This document shows positions 1 to 9,713 of a stretch of 64,000 bases of DNA, piece by piece. The stretch is from the NCBI GenBank assembly GCA_003248315.1, contig QKWM01000004.1, forward strand, positions 2,725,001 through 2,789,000. Reading direction: 5' to 3'. The notes below the pieces were generated by a model. That model saw only the letters and a list, made by a program, of their open reading frames with translations. It was not told the DNA's origin and did not search any database. This DNA is from Streptomyces sp. SW4 (GTDB lineage Bacteria > Actinomycetota > Actinomycetes > Streptomycetales > Streptomycetaceae). The translations under genes and the position numbers were made by a program. Every line of letters starts with the position of its first letter. Position 1 is the stretch's first letter.

Positions 1-466
1 AGGCGGCCGCGGTGGTCATCAGGGGCGAGCCCTTGAGCTTCACTCCCCAGCGGGCGCGCACCATGGGCCCGATCTGCGGCACCGAGGCACCGGTGGGAAC
101 GGCGGCGGCGAACAGCGCCCACAGGGGCGCGTCCCCGAGCGCGAGGGCGGTGAGGGCCAGGCCGGCGGCGGTGTGCACGAGCACGCCGGGGAGCAGGACG
201 GCACGCTGTCCGTAGCGGTCGGCGAGCCGCCCGGTGTACGGCGCGAACAGCGCCATGGAGACGCCCGTGACGGCCGCGACGGCGCCCGCGGCACCGTAGG
301 AGCCGGTGGTGTGCTGCACGAGCAGCACGATGGAGAGCGTCAGCATCGCGAACGGCTGGCGCGCCGCGAAGCCGGGGAGCAGGAAGGTCCAGGCGCCGCG
401 GGTGCGCAGCAGCTGTCCGTACCCCGGGCGGGACGCCTTCCGGGACGCAGTGACCGTGGATGCCAC
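1..466 (-). CDS. MFS transporter (N-terminal part; runs off the window)
   Basis: Major facilitator superfamily permease of the inner membrane; the substrate cannot be told. About 155 residues are present. After a short basic tail come hydrophobic helices (FAMLTLSIVLLVQHTTGSYG; then AVAAVTGVSMALFAPY), followed by the loop motif GRLADRYGQR, which matches the conserved MFS loop 2-3 signature G-x-L-a-D-r-x-G-r-r. Further helices and a second conserved R-A-R-W segment follow before the window edge. The start is taken as GTG at 466 because GAAAGG lies 8 nt upstream. The gene reads off the left edge, so about two thirds are missing. Confidence 0.85.
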   Translation of the reverse strand, partial: MASTVTASRKASRPGYGQLLRTRGAWTFLLPGFAARQPFAMLTLSIVLLVQHTTGSYGAAGAVAAVTGVSMALFAPYTGRLADRYGQRAVLLPGVLVHTAAGLALTALALGDAPLWALFAAAVPTGASVPQIGPMVRARWGVKLKGSPLMTTAAA

Positions 467-852
467 GGCCCGTGCCTTTCCGCCGCCTGGTAGCGCGGCC
501 CCGGCTTGTGGCCGGAGCGGCACCGAGAGCTGTCCTCTTGCGCGGACTGCGGTAGATACCGGAGCCCGCTGCGATGAGAGGGGGGCGTTCCGGCCGCCAT
601 ACGGTCGCGCCAGCCCTGCGTCAGGCAGAGTTGGTTCGATCAGGTGACGCCCTCATTGTACAAGGGAGAACCAGCGGGATCCCTGTGAAAGCGAGCACGG
701 GCGAATCCTTCACCTGCGATTCCCGCCCCGTTCGCCGACCCGGCCACGGACACCCGGCCACCGGCAGCCGGCCACCGGCCACCGGCACCGGCCCACGCAC
801 ACCCGGCCCCGGCACAGGGCCACGCACACCCGGCCTCCGGCCCCCGGCCGGG
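467..852. other. intergenic region with GC-rich short repeats
   Basis: No convincing gene. It should hold the promoter of the MFS gene. There is an 8-bp palindrome TTGTACAA at 656-663 flanked by CCCT/AGGG, a possible operator or -10 context on the minus strand. From about 742 to 850 the sequence is low-complexity CCGGCCAC-type repeat, including a perfect 16-nt direct repeat (CCACGCACACCCGGCC at 793-808 and 820-835) just past the end of the antiporter gene. Confidence 0.5.
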
Positions 853-2340
853 TCACCCCGTGCCCAGCCACCCCGCCAGCTTGCCGCCGCGTCCGACCGC
901 CCGCAGGCGCCGCTCGGCGGCGTCCCGGACCGGGTCGGTGGCGACCACGAGCAGCTCGTCCCCGCGCCGCAGCACCGTGGACGGCTGCGGCACGAAGGAC
1001 TTCTCCTCGCGGACGACGAGGGTGACCGCGGCGCCGGTCGGCAGCCGCAGCTCGCCGACCTCGACGCCGTGCATCTTCGACCCCTCGGGGATGGCGACGG
1101 ACAGCAGATGACCGCGCAGCCGCTCCAGCGGCGCCGACTCGATGCCGAGGTCGGCGGCCTCGGCGGAGTCCCCGAGGCGCAGCTTGCGCGCGAGCCACGG
1201 CAGCGTCGGCCCCTGGACCAGCGTGTAGACGATGACCAGGACGAAGACCATGTTGAAGATCGAGCGGCTGCCCGCCACGCCCTCCACCATCGGGATCGTC
1301 GCCAGGATGATGGGGACCGCGCCGCGCAGCCCGGCCCAGGACATGAGGGTCTGCTCCTGCCAGGGCACCCGGAACGGCAGCAGGCACAGCACCACGCTCA
1401 GCGGCCGGGCCACCATGGTCAGCACCAGGCCGATGACGAGCGCGGGCAGGATGTCGTCGACCAGTTCGTGCGGGGTGACCAGCAGGCCGAGCAGGACGAA
1501 CATGCCGATCTGGGCCAGCCAGCCCAGCCCGTCGGCGAACCCCCGGGTGGCCGGCCAGTGCGGCAGCCGGGCGTTGCCCATGACCATCGAGGCGAGGTAG
1601 ACGGCGAGGAAGCCGCTGCCGTGGGCCATGGCGCCGGCCGCGTAGGCGGCGACGGCGATGGCCATGACGGCGATCGGGTAGAGGCCGGACGCCGGCAGCG
1701 CCACGTGCCGCAGGCCCCAGGAGCCCAGCCAGCCCACCGCGAGTCCGATGGCGGCGCCGATGGCCAGCTCCAGCGCTATCTCGCCGATCAGCAGATACCA
1801 GTGTTCGATCGGCCCGGCGGTGGAGAAGGAGACCACCAGGATGACCACCGGGGCGTCGTTGAAGCCCGACTCGGCCTCCAGCGTGCCCGTCACGCGCGAG
1901 GGCAGCGGGATGCGGCGCAGGACCGAGAAGACGGCCGCCGCGTCCGTGGAGGACACCACCGCACCGATGATCAGTGCCTGCCGCCACTCCAGCCCGGTGA
2001 GGTAGTGCGCGCCCGCCGCGGTCACGCCGACGCTCACCGCGACCCCGGCCAGGGCCAGCGCGGAGGCGGCCGGCAGGGCCGGTTTGATCTCCGTCCACTT
2101 CGTGCCGAGCCCGCCCTCGGCCAGGATCACGACCAGGGCCGCGTACCCGATGACCTGGGTCAGTTCGGCGTTGTCGAAGTGGATGTCCCCGATGCCGTCC
2201 TGGCCCATGGCGATGCCGATGGCCAGGTAGAGGAGCAGGCTGGGGAGCCCGCTGCGCGAGGAGAGCCGGACCGCCGCCACGGCGACGAGCAGGACGAGCG
2301 AGCAGACGAGCAGGAGCTGGTTGAGGTGGTGGACAGTCAG
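853..2340 (-). CDS. potassium/proton antiporter, CPA family with RCK C-terminal domain
   Basis: Monovalent cation:proton antiporter of the inner membrane, likely exporting K+ in exchange for H+ and gated by a cytoplasmic ligand-binding domain. About 495 residues. The first ~390 residues form roughly 12 hydrophobic helices with the antiporter core (GALVVILAEGG-like helix, then SSTDAAAVFSVL, a variant of the conserved TDP/TD acidic helix, then EAESGFNDAPVVI). The last ~90 residues (from LRGHLLSVAIPEGSKMHG) look like a TrkA-C/RCK_C domain. I choose a CTG start at 2340: the family begins T-V-H-H-L-N-Q right after it, and GAAGGGAA precedes it. An ATG-like in-frame extension to 2472 would add 44 non-conserved residues. 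Confidence 0.85.
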   Translation of the reverse strand: MTVHHLNQLLLVCSLVLLVAVAAVRLSSRSGLPSLLLYLAIGIAMGQDGIGDIHFDNAELTQVIGYAALVVILAEGGLGTKWTEIKPALPAASALALAGVAVSVGVTAAGAHYLTGLEWRQALIIGAVVSSTDAAAVFSVLRRIPLPSRVTGTLEAESGFNDAPVVILVVSFSTAGPIEHWYLLIGEIALELAIGAAIGLAVGWLGSWGLRHVALPASGLYPIAVMAIAVAAYAAGAMAHGSGFLAVYLASMVMGNARLPHWPATRGFADGLGWLAQIGMFVLLGLLVTPHELVDDILPALVIGLVLTMVARPLSVVLCLLPFRVPWQEQTLMSWAGLRGAVPIILATIPMVEGVAGSRSIFNMVFVLVIVYTLVQGPTLPWLARKLRLGDSAEAADLGIESAPLERLRGHLLSVAIPEGSKMHGVEVGELRLPTGAAVTLVVREEKSFVPQPSTVLRRGDELLVVATDPVRDAAERRLRAVGRGGKLAGWLGTG

Positions 2341-2667
2341 CGGCCGTTCCCTTCCCTGGCACACAGAGGCGAGTGCGTGGACAGTCGAAAGCGAGTGCGA
2401 GTACGTGCGGGGATACCGGGCGCGCGCGGCGGCGCGCCGGCGTACGTACATGGCACACGAAGCCGCGGACATCGCGGCGAACTACTTCGTTACCTTACCT
2501 AACTCTTGACGATTTCTTGACGCTCGCCTTGGCAAGATCGAACGTCCGTGCGCGCCTGTACCCGACTCCGCGTCAAGGGGAGCGGGCCCTGCGCCTATGG
2601 TTGCTCCAGCGCTCAGTACGAAGCACAGCCAGCCCCTGCCGCTCGTGTTAGGACAGCAAGGACAGCG
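2341..2667. other. divergent intergenic region between antiporter and acylase
   Basis: No gene seen. It contains the promoters of two divergent genes. On the plus strand there are two TTGACG hexamers (2506-2511 and 2517-2522), either of which could be a -35. On the minus strand TAGGTA (forward 2496-2501), next to the direct repeat TTACC-TTACC, is a possible -10 for the antiporter, which would give a leader of about 150 nt. The 10-mer GTGGACAGTC occurs twice (2329-2338, overlapping the antiporter start, and 2378-2387). Confidence 0.45.
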
Positions 2668-5492
2668 ATGCCCCCAACACCACCGCCTCTACGGGTCAGC
2701 AGCCCGGCAAGTCCGGCAGGAAGAAGGGGCGCAAAGCCCGACTGATCGTCCTTGTCCTGGTTCTGGCCCTCGTCGGCGGCCTGGCCTACGGGGGGTACTG
2801 GTCGGTCAGCACCGTCCGCGCCTCCTTCCCGCAGACGAAGGGTCGATCACGCTGGAGGGCCTGTCGGGTCCGGTCGACGTCAAGCGCGACGGCCACGGCA
2901 TCCCGCAGATCTACGCCTCCTCCGACGAGGACCTGTTCATGGCGCAGGGCTACGTCCAGGCGCAGGACCGGTTCTACGAGATGGACGTGCGCCGGCACAT
3001 GACCTCCGGGCGCCTGTCGGAGATGTTCGGCAAGGGCCAGGTCGACAACGACGCCTTCCTGCGCACCCTGGGCTGGCACCGGGTGGCGCAGAAGGAGTAC
3101 GACGAGAAGCTCTCGGAGTCGACGAAGAAGTACCTCCAGGCGTACGCCAAGGGGTCAACGCCTACCTCGAGGGCAAGGACGGCGCCGACATCTCGCTGGA
3201 GTACGCGGCCCTCGGGTTCACCAACGACTACACGCCGCAGAAGTGGACGCCGGTCGACTCGGTCGCCTGGCTCAAGGCGATGGCCTGGGACCTGCGCGGC
3301 AACATGCAGGACGAGATCGACCGGGCCCTGATGACCAGCCGCCTCGGTCCGAAGCAGATCGCCGACCTGTACCCGGACTACCCGTACGACCGGAACCGGG
3401 CGATCGTCCAGGAGGGCCAGTTCGACGAGCTGACCGGGACGTTCGACGGCGGCGGCGGCTCGGCCGGCGCCTCCGGCGGCACCGGGACGGGCACGGGCAC
3501 CGGCACGGGCACGGGAACCGGCACGGGCGCGGGCACCGGCACGGGCACGGGAACCGGCACGGGCGCGGGCACCGGCACCGGCGGCTCCGCCCTGCAGAGC
3601 CAGCTCGCCGGTCTCCAGAACGTCCTGGACGACCTGCCCACCGCCGTCGGTGTGAACGGCAACGGCATCGGCTCCAACTCCTGGGTCGTCGCCGGCGAGC
3701 ACACCATCACCGGCAAGCCGCTGCTGGCCAACGACCCGCACCTGTCGCCCTCGCTGCCCTCCGTCTGGTACCAGATGGGCCTGCACTGCCGCAGCGTCTC
3801 CGACGCGTGCCGCTACGACGTCAGCGGCTACACCTTCGCCGGCATGCCCGGCGTGATCATCGGCCACAACCAGGACATCGCCTGGGGCCTGACCAACTCC
3901 GGCGTCGACGTCACCGACCTGTACCTGGAGAAGATCACCGGCGACGGGTACCAGTACGACGGCAAGGTGGTCCCCTTCGAGACCCGCGAGGAGACGATCG
4001 AGGTCGCCGGCGGCAAGCCGAAGAAGATCGTCGTCCGGGAGACCAACAACGGCCCCCTGCTCTCCGACCGCGACGACGACCTCGTCAAGGTCGGCCAGAA
4101 GGCCACCGTGGACGCCGCCGCCCCCGACCGCGGCGACGGCTACGGCGTCGCCCTGCGCTGGACCGCGCTGGACCCCGGCAGGACCATGGACGCCGTCTTC
4201 GCCATGAACCGCGCCAAGGACTGGGGCGACTTCCGCGAGGCCGCCGCCCTGTTCGAGGTGCCCTCGCAGAACCTGGTCTACGCCGACCGCGACGACAACA
4301 TCGGCTACACGCTGCCGGGCCGCATCCCGGTGCGCGCCGAGGGCCACGACGGCTCCGTCCCCGCCCCGGCTGGGAGCCGGAGTACCGGTGGACCGGCGAG
4401 TACGTCCCGCAGGACGAACTGCCCTACGAGTACAACCCGGAGCGCGGCTACATCGTCACCGCCAACCAGGCCGTCGTGGACGAGGACAAGTACCCGCACA
4501 CCCTCACCACGGACTGGGGCTACGGCACCCGCAGCCAGCGCATCACCGCCCTGATCGAGCAGAAGACCAAGGACGGCGGCAAGCTCTCCACGGACGACAT
4601 GCGCCAGATGCAGCTGGACAACAGCAGCGAGATGGCCAAGCTGCTCGTCCCGCACCTGCTGAAGATCGACGTCGGCGACCGGGACGTCCGCGAGGCGCAG
4701 AAGCTGCTGGAGGGCTGGGACTACACCCAGGACGCCGACTCGGCGGCCGCCGCCTACTTCAACGCCGTGTGGCGCAACATCCTCAAGCTGGCCTTCGGCA
4801 ACAAGCTCCCCAAGGAGCTGCGGGTCAAGGGCCAGTGCCTGTGGGTCGACCCGGTGAACAGCACCCGGCCCGAGGACGAGGCGCGCAAGGTCCGCGAGTG
4901 CGGCCAGCGGGAGGCCGAGCAGGCCCAGCCCGACGGCGGCGACCGCTGGTTCGAGGTGGTCCGCACCCTGATGGACGACCCCGACAGCGACTGGTGGACG
5001 ACGCCCCGGTCCGGCACCCGCAACGGCGCGGACCACAACCGCGACGACCTGTTCAAGCGGGCCATGGTCGACGCCCGCTGGGAGCTGACCGCCAAGCTCG
5101 GCAAGGACATCGACACCTGGAGCTGGGGCCGGCTGCACCGGCTGTTCCTGAAGAACCAGACCCTGGGCACCGAGGGCCCCGGCTTCCTGAAGTACGCCCT
5201 CAACCGCGGCCCGTGGGAGCTGAGCGGCGGCGAAGCTGCGGTCAACGCCACCGGCTGGAACGCGGCCGGCGGCTACGGCGTGATCTGGGTGCCGTCCATG
5301 CGGATGGTGGTCAACCTCGGCGACCTCGACAAGTCCCGCTGGATCAACCTCAGCGGCGCCTCCGGCCACGCCTACAGCTCCCACTACACCGACCAGACGG
5401 AGAAGTGGGCCGAGGGCGAGCTGCTGGACTGGCCGTTCAGCGACAAGGCGGTCGAGGACAGCACGGCCGACACGCTGGTCCTCAAGCCGTAG
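2668..5492 (+). CDS. penicillin acylase family hydrolase (Ntn, S45), four frame contractions
   Basis: Secreted or membrane-anchored N-terminal-nucleophile hydrolase of the penicillin G acylase/acyl-homoserine-lactone acylase family, about 942 residues. A basic N-tail and one hydrophobic helix (LIVLVLVLALVGGLAYGGYW) anchor or export it. The alpha region starts with VKRDGHGIPQIYA. The beta-chain nucleophile is the Ser of G-SNSWVV (codon 3673-3675, about residue 337), where autocatalytic cleavage is expected. NDPHLS and later NATGWNAAGGYG are also family-typical. The frame breaks four times, each time missing one base of a G/C run: C at 2671-2675, G at 2840-2842, G at 3151-3154, C at 4364-4367. 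Putting these back gives a continuous protein. Start ATG 2668 follows AAGGAC. A Gly-Thr repeat lies in the spacer before the nucleophile. Confidence 0.9.
3480..3590 (+). repeat. Gly-Thr-coding tandem repeat inside the acylase gene
   Basis: Short GGCACG/GGCACC units, with a 36-bp segment present twice, encode an alternating Gly-Thr tract (GTGTGTG... with two Ala interruptions) of about 35 residues. It sits in the linker just before the autocatalytic cleavage site, where the family has a removable spacer peptide. Confidence 0.8.
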
Positions 5493-5513
5493 GGCGCCGA
5501 CGCCCGGCACCGC

Positions 5514-5545
5514 GAACGGCCTCCACGCGCGCGTGGAGGCCGTTC
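5514..5545. terminator. bidirectional terminator between convergent genes
   Basis: Perfect 32-bp palindrome with arms GAACGGCCTCCACGCG and its complement, located 22 nt after the acylase stop and 32 nt before the stop of the convergent folate gene. It can fold identically on either strand. Confidence 0.8.
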
Positions 5546-5576
5546 GGCGTGTCCGGGGACCGGTGGTGCCGGCCCG

Positions 5577-6224
5577 TCAGCGGAACCGCCGCACCCCCGA
5601 CGGCGTCACCACCGCGTCCACCGGCCTGTCGTGCGGCTCCGCCGGCACCCGGGGGACGACCTCGGCGTCGTACAGCAGCACCACCAGCGCGGGGTGCGCG
5701 GCCGCGCGCTCCAGCCGGGCCAGCACCCGGTCGTAGGAGCCACCGCCGCGCCCCAGCCGCAGGCCGCGCCCGTCGACCGCGAGACCCGGCAGCAGCACGG
5801 CGCCGGCCGCCGTCACGGCGTCCGCGCCGAGCCGCTCGCCGACGGGCTCCAGCAGCTCCATCCGCCCGCCGCCGTGCCGCACGGGCGCGAGGGAGCCCGG
5901 CCCCTCGTACACGCCCCAGTCCAGATCGTTGTCGGGCAGCAGCGCCGGCAGCAGGACGCGCACGCCCCGCGCGCGCAGCGCGTCGAGGAGCGCGGGCGTC
6001 CCCGGTTCGGCGCCCACCGAGACGTATGCCGCCACGGTGTGCGCCCGCGCCAGTTCGGGCAGGGCGAGCGCCTGCGCGGCCAGGGCCGCCTGCGTCTCCC
6101 GCAGGTCGCCCGCCGTCAGCGTGTTCCTCGCCGCGAGGATCTCGTGCCGCAGCGCCCGCTTCTCGGCTCGGGCGCCCGTCCGTCTGAGGTCACAGCCAGC
6201 TCCGTTACCTTTCAATGTGCTCAT
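5577..6224 (-). CDS. 5-formyltetrahydrofolate cyclo-ligase (MTHFS)
   Basis: Cytoplasmic enzyme that uses ATP to convert 5-formyl-THF to 5,10-methenyl-THF, returning the storage folate to one-carbon metabolism. 215 residues, a little longer than most of the family. Visible signs: the N-terminal KRALRHEIL-ARN helix, the YVSVGAEPGT strand-loop, and the ATP-binding loop LRLGRGGGSYDR near residue 165 (the usual GxGxGYYDR with Ser replacing one Tyr). The N-terminus is uncertain: ATG 6224 gives a non-conserved first ~20 residues, and a GTG with GGAG 6 nt upstream near 6190 would need one extra C around 6175. Divergent from galU. Confidence 0.88.
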   Translation of the reverse strand: MSTLKGNGAGCDLRRTGARAEKRALRHEILAARNTLTAGDLRETQAALAAQALALPELARAHTVAAYVSVGAEPGTPALLDALRARGVRVLLPALLPDNDLDWGVYEGPGSLAPVRHGGGRMELLEPVGERLGADAVTAAGAVLLPGLAVDGRGLRLGRGGGSYDRVLARLERAAAHPALVVLLYDAEVVPRVPAEPHDRPVDAVVTPSGVRRFR

Positions 6225-6271
6225 ATGAGCGCCAACCGGCCCGAGTCACGGTTTCCCCCGATCGCACCGGC

Positions 6272-6277
6272 TATGGT
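6272..6277 (+). promoter_or_regulatory. -10 hexamer of galU, leaderless layout
   Basis: TATGGT ends 7 bp before the galU ATG, with no Shine-Dalgarno between them. This is the TANNNT-6/7 bp-start layout seen repeatedly in this window. Confidence 0.55.
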
Positions 6278-6284
6278 GGCGGGC

Positions 6285-7187
6285 ATGACTCAGGCGCAAC
6301 CCAGGATCAGCAAGGCTGTCATCCCCGCGGCAGGCCTCGGTACCCGGTTCCTGCCGGCGACGAAGGCCACTCCCAAGGAGATGCTGCCGGTCGTCGACAA
6401 GCCGGCGATCCAGTACGTGGTCGAGGAGGCCGTGGCCGCGGGCCTCGGTGACGTCCTCATGGTGACGGGCCGCAACAAGCGGCCGCTGGAGGACCACTTC
6501 GACCGCAACTACGAACTGGAGTCCGCCCTCGAGAAGAAGGGCGACGCCGAGCGCCTGGCGAAGGTCCAGGAGTCCAGCGACCTGGCGATGATCCACTACG
6601 TGCGCCAGGGCGACCCCAAGGGCCTCGGCCACGCCGTGCTGTGCGCCGCGCCGCACGTCGGCGACGAGCCCTTCGCGGTCCTGCTGGGCGACGACCTGAT
6701 CGACCCGCGCGACCCGCTGCTGCAGCGCATGATCGAGGTGCAGGAGCAGTACGGCGGCAGCGTCGTCGCCCTCATGGAGGTCGCGCCCGAGCAGATCCAC
6801 CTCTACGGGTGCGCCGCGGTGGAGGCCACCGCCGACGGCGACGTCGTCAAGGTGAGCGGGCTGGTGGAGAAGCCGGACCCGGCCGACGCGCCGTCGAACT
6901 ACGCGATCATCGGCCGGTACGTCCTCGACCCCGCGGTGTTCGGGATACTCCGCACGACCGAGCCCGGCCGCGGCGGCGAGATCCAGCTCACCGACGCCCT
7001 CCAGCAGCTCGCCGAGGACGAGAAGGCCGGCGGCCCGGTGCACGGCGTGGTCTTCAAGGGCCGCCGCTACGACACCGGCGACCGCGGCGACTACCTGCGG
7101 GCCATCGTCCGGCTCGCGTGCGAACGTGAGGACCTGGGCCCGGACTTCCGGACCTGGCTCCGCAGTTACGTAGCCGAGGAGATGTAA
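6285..7187 (+). CDS. galU: UTP--glucose-1-phosphate uridylyltransferase
   Basis: Makes UDP-glucose from UTP and glucose-1-phosphate for envelope polysaccharides, trehalose and galactose metabolism. 300 residues, full length. The nucleotidyltransferase signature AVIPAAGLGTRFLPATK is at residues ~11-27, followed by EMLPVVDKPAIQYVVEEA, the acidic metal site in LLGDDLID, VEKPDP and the C-terminal GRRYDTGDRGDYLRA. First gene of the cluster with moeA/glp 5 bp downstream; the same galU-moeA-rimJ-membrane-protein order is found in mycobacteria and corynebacteria. The start at 6285 fits a leaderless promoter. Confidence 0.97.
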   Translation: MTQAQPRISKAVIPAAGLGTRFLPATKATPKEMLPVVDKPAIQYVVEEAVAAGLGDVLMVTGRNKRPLEDHFDRNYELESALEKKGDAERLAKVQESSDLAMIHYVRQGDPKGLGHAVLCAAPHVGDEPFAVLLGDDLIDPRDPLLQRMIEVQEQYGGSVVALMEVAPEQIHLYGCAAVEATADGDVVKVSGLVEKPDPADAPSNYAIIGRYVLDPAVFGILRTTEPGRGGEIQLTDALQQLAEDEKAGGPVHGVVFKGRRYDTGDRGDYLRAIVRLACEREDLGPDFRTWLRSYVAEEM

Positions 7188-7192
7188 CGACG

Positions 7193-8580
7193 TTGAGCAG
7201 CGCCGCGCCCCGCGCCACCGGCCACGCGGAAGGCCGGGGCACGACCACACCGGTCACGCCGGCCACGGCCACCCCGGTGACGACACCCCCCTGTGGTCCG
7301 TCGACGACCACCTGGAGGACATCCTCGCCACCGTCCGCCCCCTCGAACCCATCGAGCTGAACCTCCTCGACGCCCAGGGCTGCGTCCTGGTCGAGGACGT
7401 CACGGTGCCGGTCTCCCTGCCGCCGTTCGACAACAGCTCCATGGACGGGTACGCGGTCCGGGTCGCCGATGTCGCGGGCGCGAGCGCCGAGTTCCCGGCC
7501 GTCCTGGAGGTCGTCGGGGACGTCGCCGCGGGCCGGGCCGACCCGCTCGAGGTGGGCCCCGGCCAGGCCGCGCGCATCATGACCGGCGCGCCGCTGCCGC
7601 CGGGCGCCGAGACCGTCGTGCCCGTCGAGTGGACCGACGGCGGGCTCGGCGAGGGCCCGGTCGGCGGCATGCGCGCCCGCAGCCTGGCCCCCGAGGGCGC
7701 CGAGGGCCAGGTCCACGTGTACCGGCCGGCCGAGCGGCGCGCCCATGTGCGCGCCCAGGGCAGCGACGTGAAGGCCGGCGACCGCGCCCTGCGGGCCGGG
7801 ACGATCCTCGGCCCGCCCCAGATCGCCCTGCTCGCCGCCATCGGCCGCGGCCGGGTCAAGGTCCGCCCCCGCCCCCGCGTGGTCGTGCTCTCCACCGGCA
7901 GCGAACTCGTCCAGCCCGACGAGGAACTGGCCCACGGTCAGATCTACGACTCCAACAGCTTCGCCCTCACCGCCGCCGCCCGCGACGCCGGAGCCATCGC
8001 CTACCGCGTGGGCGCCGTCGCCGACGACGCCGAGACCCTGCGCTCCACCATCGAGGACCAGCTGGTCCGCGCCGACCTGATGGTCACCACGGGCGGGGTG
8101 AGCGTCGGGGCGTACGACGTGGTCAAGGAGGCCCTCGCCCACGTCGGCGACGAGGACGAGCCGGGCGGCGGCGTGGAGTTCCGCAAGCTCGCCATGCAGC
8201 CCGGCAAGCCGCAGGGTTTCGGCTCCGTCGGCCCCGACCACACCCCGCTGCTGGCCCTGCCCGGCAACCCGGTGTCGTCGTACGTCTCCTTCGAGCTGTT
8301 CGTCCGTCCCGCCATCCGCGCCCTGATGGGCCTGCCGGACGTCCACCGCCCGGCGGTCACCGCCACGCTCGCCGCCGACCGGGCGCTGACCTCGCCGAAG
8401 GGCCGCCGCCAGTTCCTGCGCGGCCGGTACGACGCGGACGCCGGCTCGGTCACCCCCGTCGGCGGCTCCGGATCCCACCTGGTGGCGGCCCTCGCGCACG
8501 CGAACGCGCTGATCGTCGTCCCGGAGGACACCGAGTCCGTGGAGCCGGACAGCGAGGTCCGGGTGGTCCTGCTCGGCTGA
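7193..8580 (+). CDS. moeA: molybdopterin molybdenumtransferase / gephyrin-like protein (MoeA/Glp), one contraction
   Basis: MoeA-family protein that classically inserts molybdate into adenylylated molybdopterin. In corynebacteria the copy next to galU and rimJ (Glp) works in cell division with a membrane receptor. About 462 residues. Core features: PFDNSSMDGYAVRV (~residue 75), the MPT-binding domain with VLSTGSEL, TGGVSVGAYD and LPGNPVSS, and a C-terminal MoeA domain IV. The N-terminal ~15 residues start at TTG 7193, rich in His/Gly, and one base is missing in the CCGGGG run at 7234-7239 before the conserved LWSVDDHLEDIL segment. Only 5 bp after galU, so co-transcribed. Confidence 0.92.
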
Positions 8581-8666
8581 CCGCGCCGCCTTGGCGGTAC
8601 CGTGTCGCGCACAACAGGCCCGCGTGCCGCACCGCGCCGGGCCCGGACCGGGAGCGCCACACGAGC

Positions 8667-9187
8667 ATGAGCACGCACGATCCGCGGGAACCGCGGGACC
8701 GACAGACCCAGGACCCCCAGGCCCGGCTCACCCACATCGACGAGGCGGGCGCGGCCCGCATGGTCGACGTGTCCGGCAAGGACGTCACCGCCCGCACCGC
8801 CCGTGCGAGCGGGCGCGTCCTCGTCTCGCCCGGGTGGTGGAGCTGCTGCGCGGCGAGGGCGTGCCCAAGGGGGACGCGCTGGCCACGGCCAGGATCGCGG
8901 GGATCATGGGAGCCAAGCGCACCCCGGACCTGATCCCGCTGTGCCACCCCTTGTCGGTGTCGGGTGTGAAACTGGACCTGTCGGTCGCGGACGACGCCGT
9001 GGAGATCACCGCCACGGTGAAGACGACGGACCGTACGGGCGTGGAGATGGAGGCGCTCACCGCGGTCTCCGTCGCCGCGCTCACCGTGATCGACATGGTG
9101 AAGGCCGTGGACAAGAAGGCGGTGATCACGGACGTGCGCGTGGAGGAGAAGACGGGCGGCAAGTCGGGCGACTGGAGCCGGGCATGA
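8667..9187 (+). CDS. moaC: cyclic pyranopterin monophosphate synthase MoaC, one contraction
   Basis: Second step of molybdenum cofactor synthesis: converts the MoaA product (3',8-cH2GTP) to cyclic pyranopterin phosphate. About 173 residues. Signatures LTHIDEAGAARMVDV, KGDALATARIAGIMGAKRT, IPLCHPL and DRTGVEMEALTAV are intact. One C is missing at 8829-8831 (expected V-S-P-R-V-V-E-L-L), which splits the frame after about 55 residues. ATG 8667 is chosen because the conserved start of the family follows it; GGGAG lies 12 nt upstream. Its stop overlaps the next start (ATGA). Confidence 0.93.
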
Positions 9188-9713
9188 CACGGGACGCACC
9201 GGCCGGTGACACCCCCGGTACCGCGCCCTGGTGGTCACGGCGTCCAACCGGGCCGCGGCCGGGGTCTACGAGGACAAGGGCGGCCCGCTGGTCGCCGACG
9301 GCCTGGCGCGGTTCGGCTTCGCGGTCGACGGTCCCCGGGTCGTCCCGGACGGCGACCCGGTGGAGGCCGCCCTGCGCGCCGGCGTCGACGCCGGGTACGA
9401 CGTGATCGTCACCACCGGCGGCACGGGCATCTCGCCCACCGACCGCACCCCGGAGGCGACCCGCGCGGTGATCGCGTACGAGGTGCCGGGCATCGCGGAG
9501 GCCATCCGGGCGTACGGCCGGGACAAGGTGCCGACCGCGGCGCTCTCCCGGGGGCTGGCGGGCGTGGCGCGGGGCACACTGATCGTCAACCTGCCGGGTT
9601 CCAGCGGCGGGGTGAAGGACGGCCTCGCGGTCCTGGAGCCCCTGCTGACCCACGCCGTCGACCAGATCCGCGGCGGTGACCATCCGCGACCGAGCAGTGG
9701 GAGCGCGAGCTGA
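9184..9713 (+). CDS. moaB: molybdenum cofactor protein MoaB/Mog family, one contraction
   Basis: MPT-binding protein of the MoaB/MogA family that adenylylates or handles molybdopterin ahead of MoeA. About 176 residues. Features: ALVVTASNRAAAGVYEDKGG, the MPT loop VTTGGTGISPTDRTPEAT (~residue 75), and NLPGSSGGVKDGL. Starts at ATG 9184 overlapping the moaC stop by 4 nt. One C is missing at 9221-9222, so the first 12 codons are in a different frame from the rest. The C-terminus overlaps the rimJ start. Confidence 0.92.

Noticed and set aside
574..2502. Long plus-strand open frame (642 codons) over the antiporter
   Set aside because: Arg/Gly/Gln-rich composition, no family, opposite a clear antiporter; a by-product of high GC at codon position 3.
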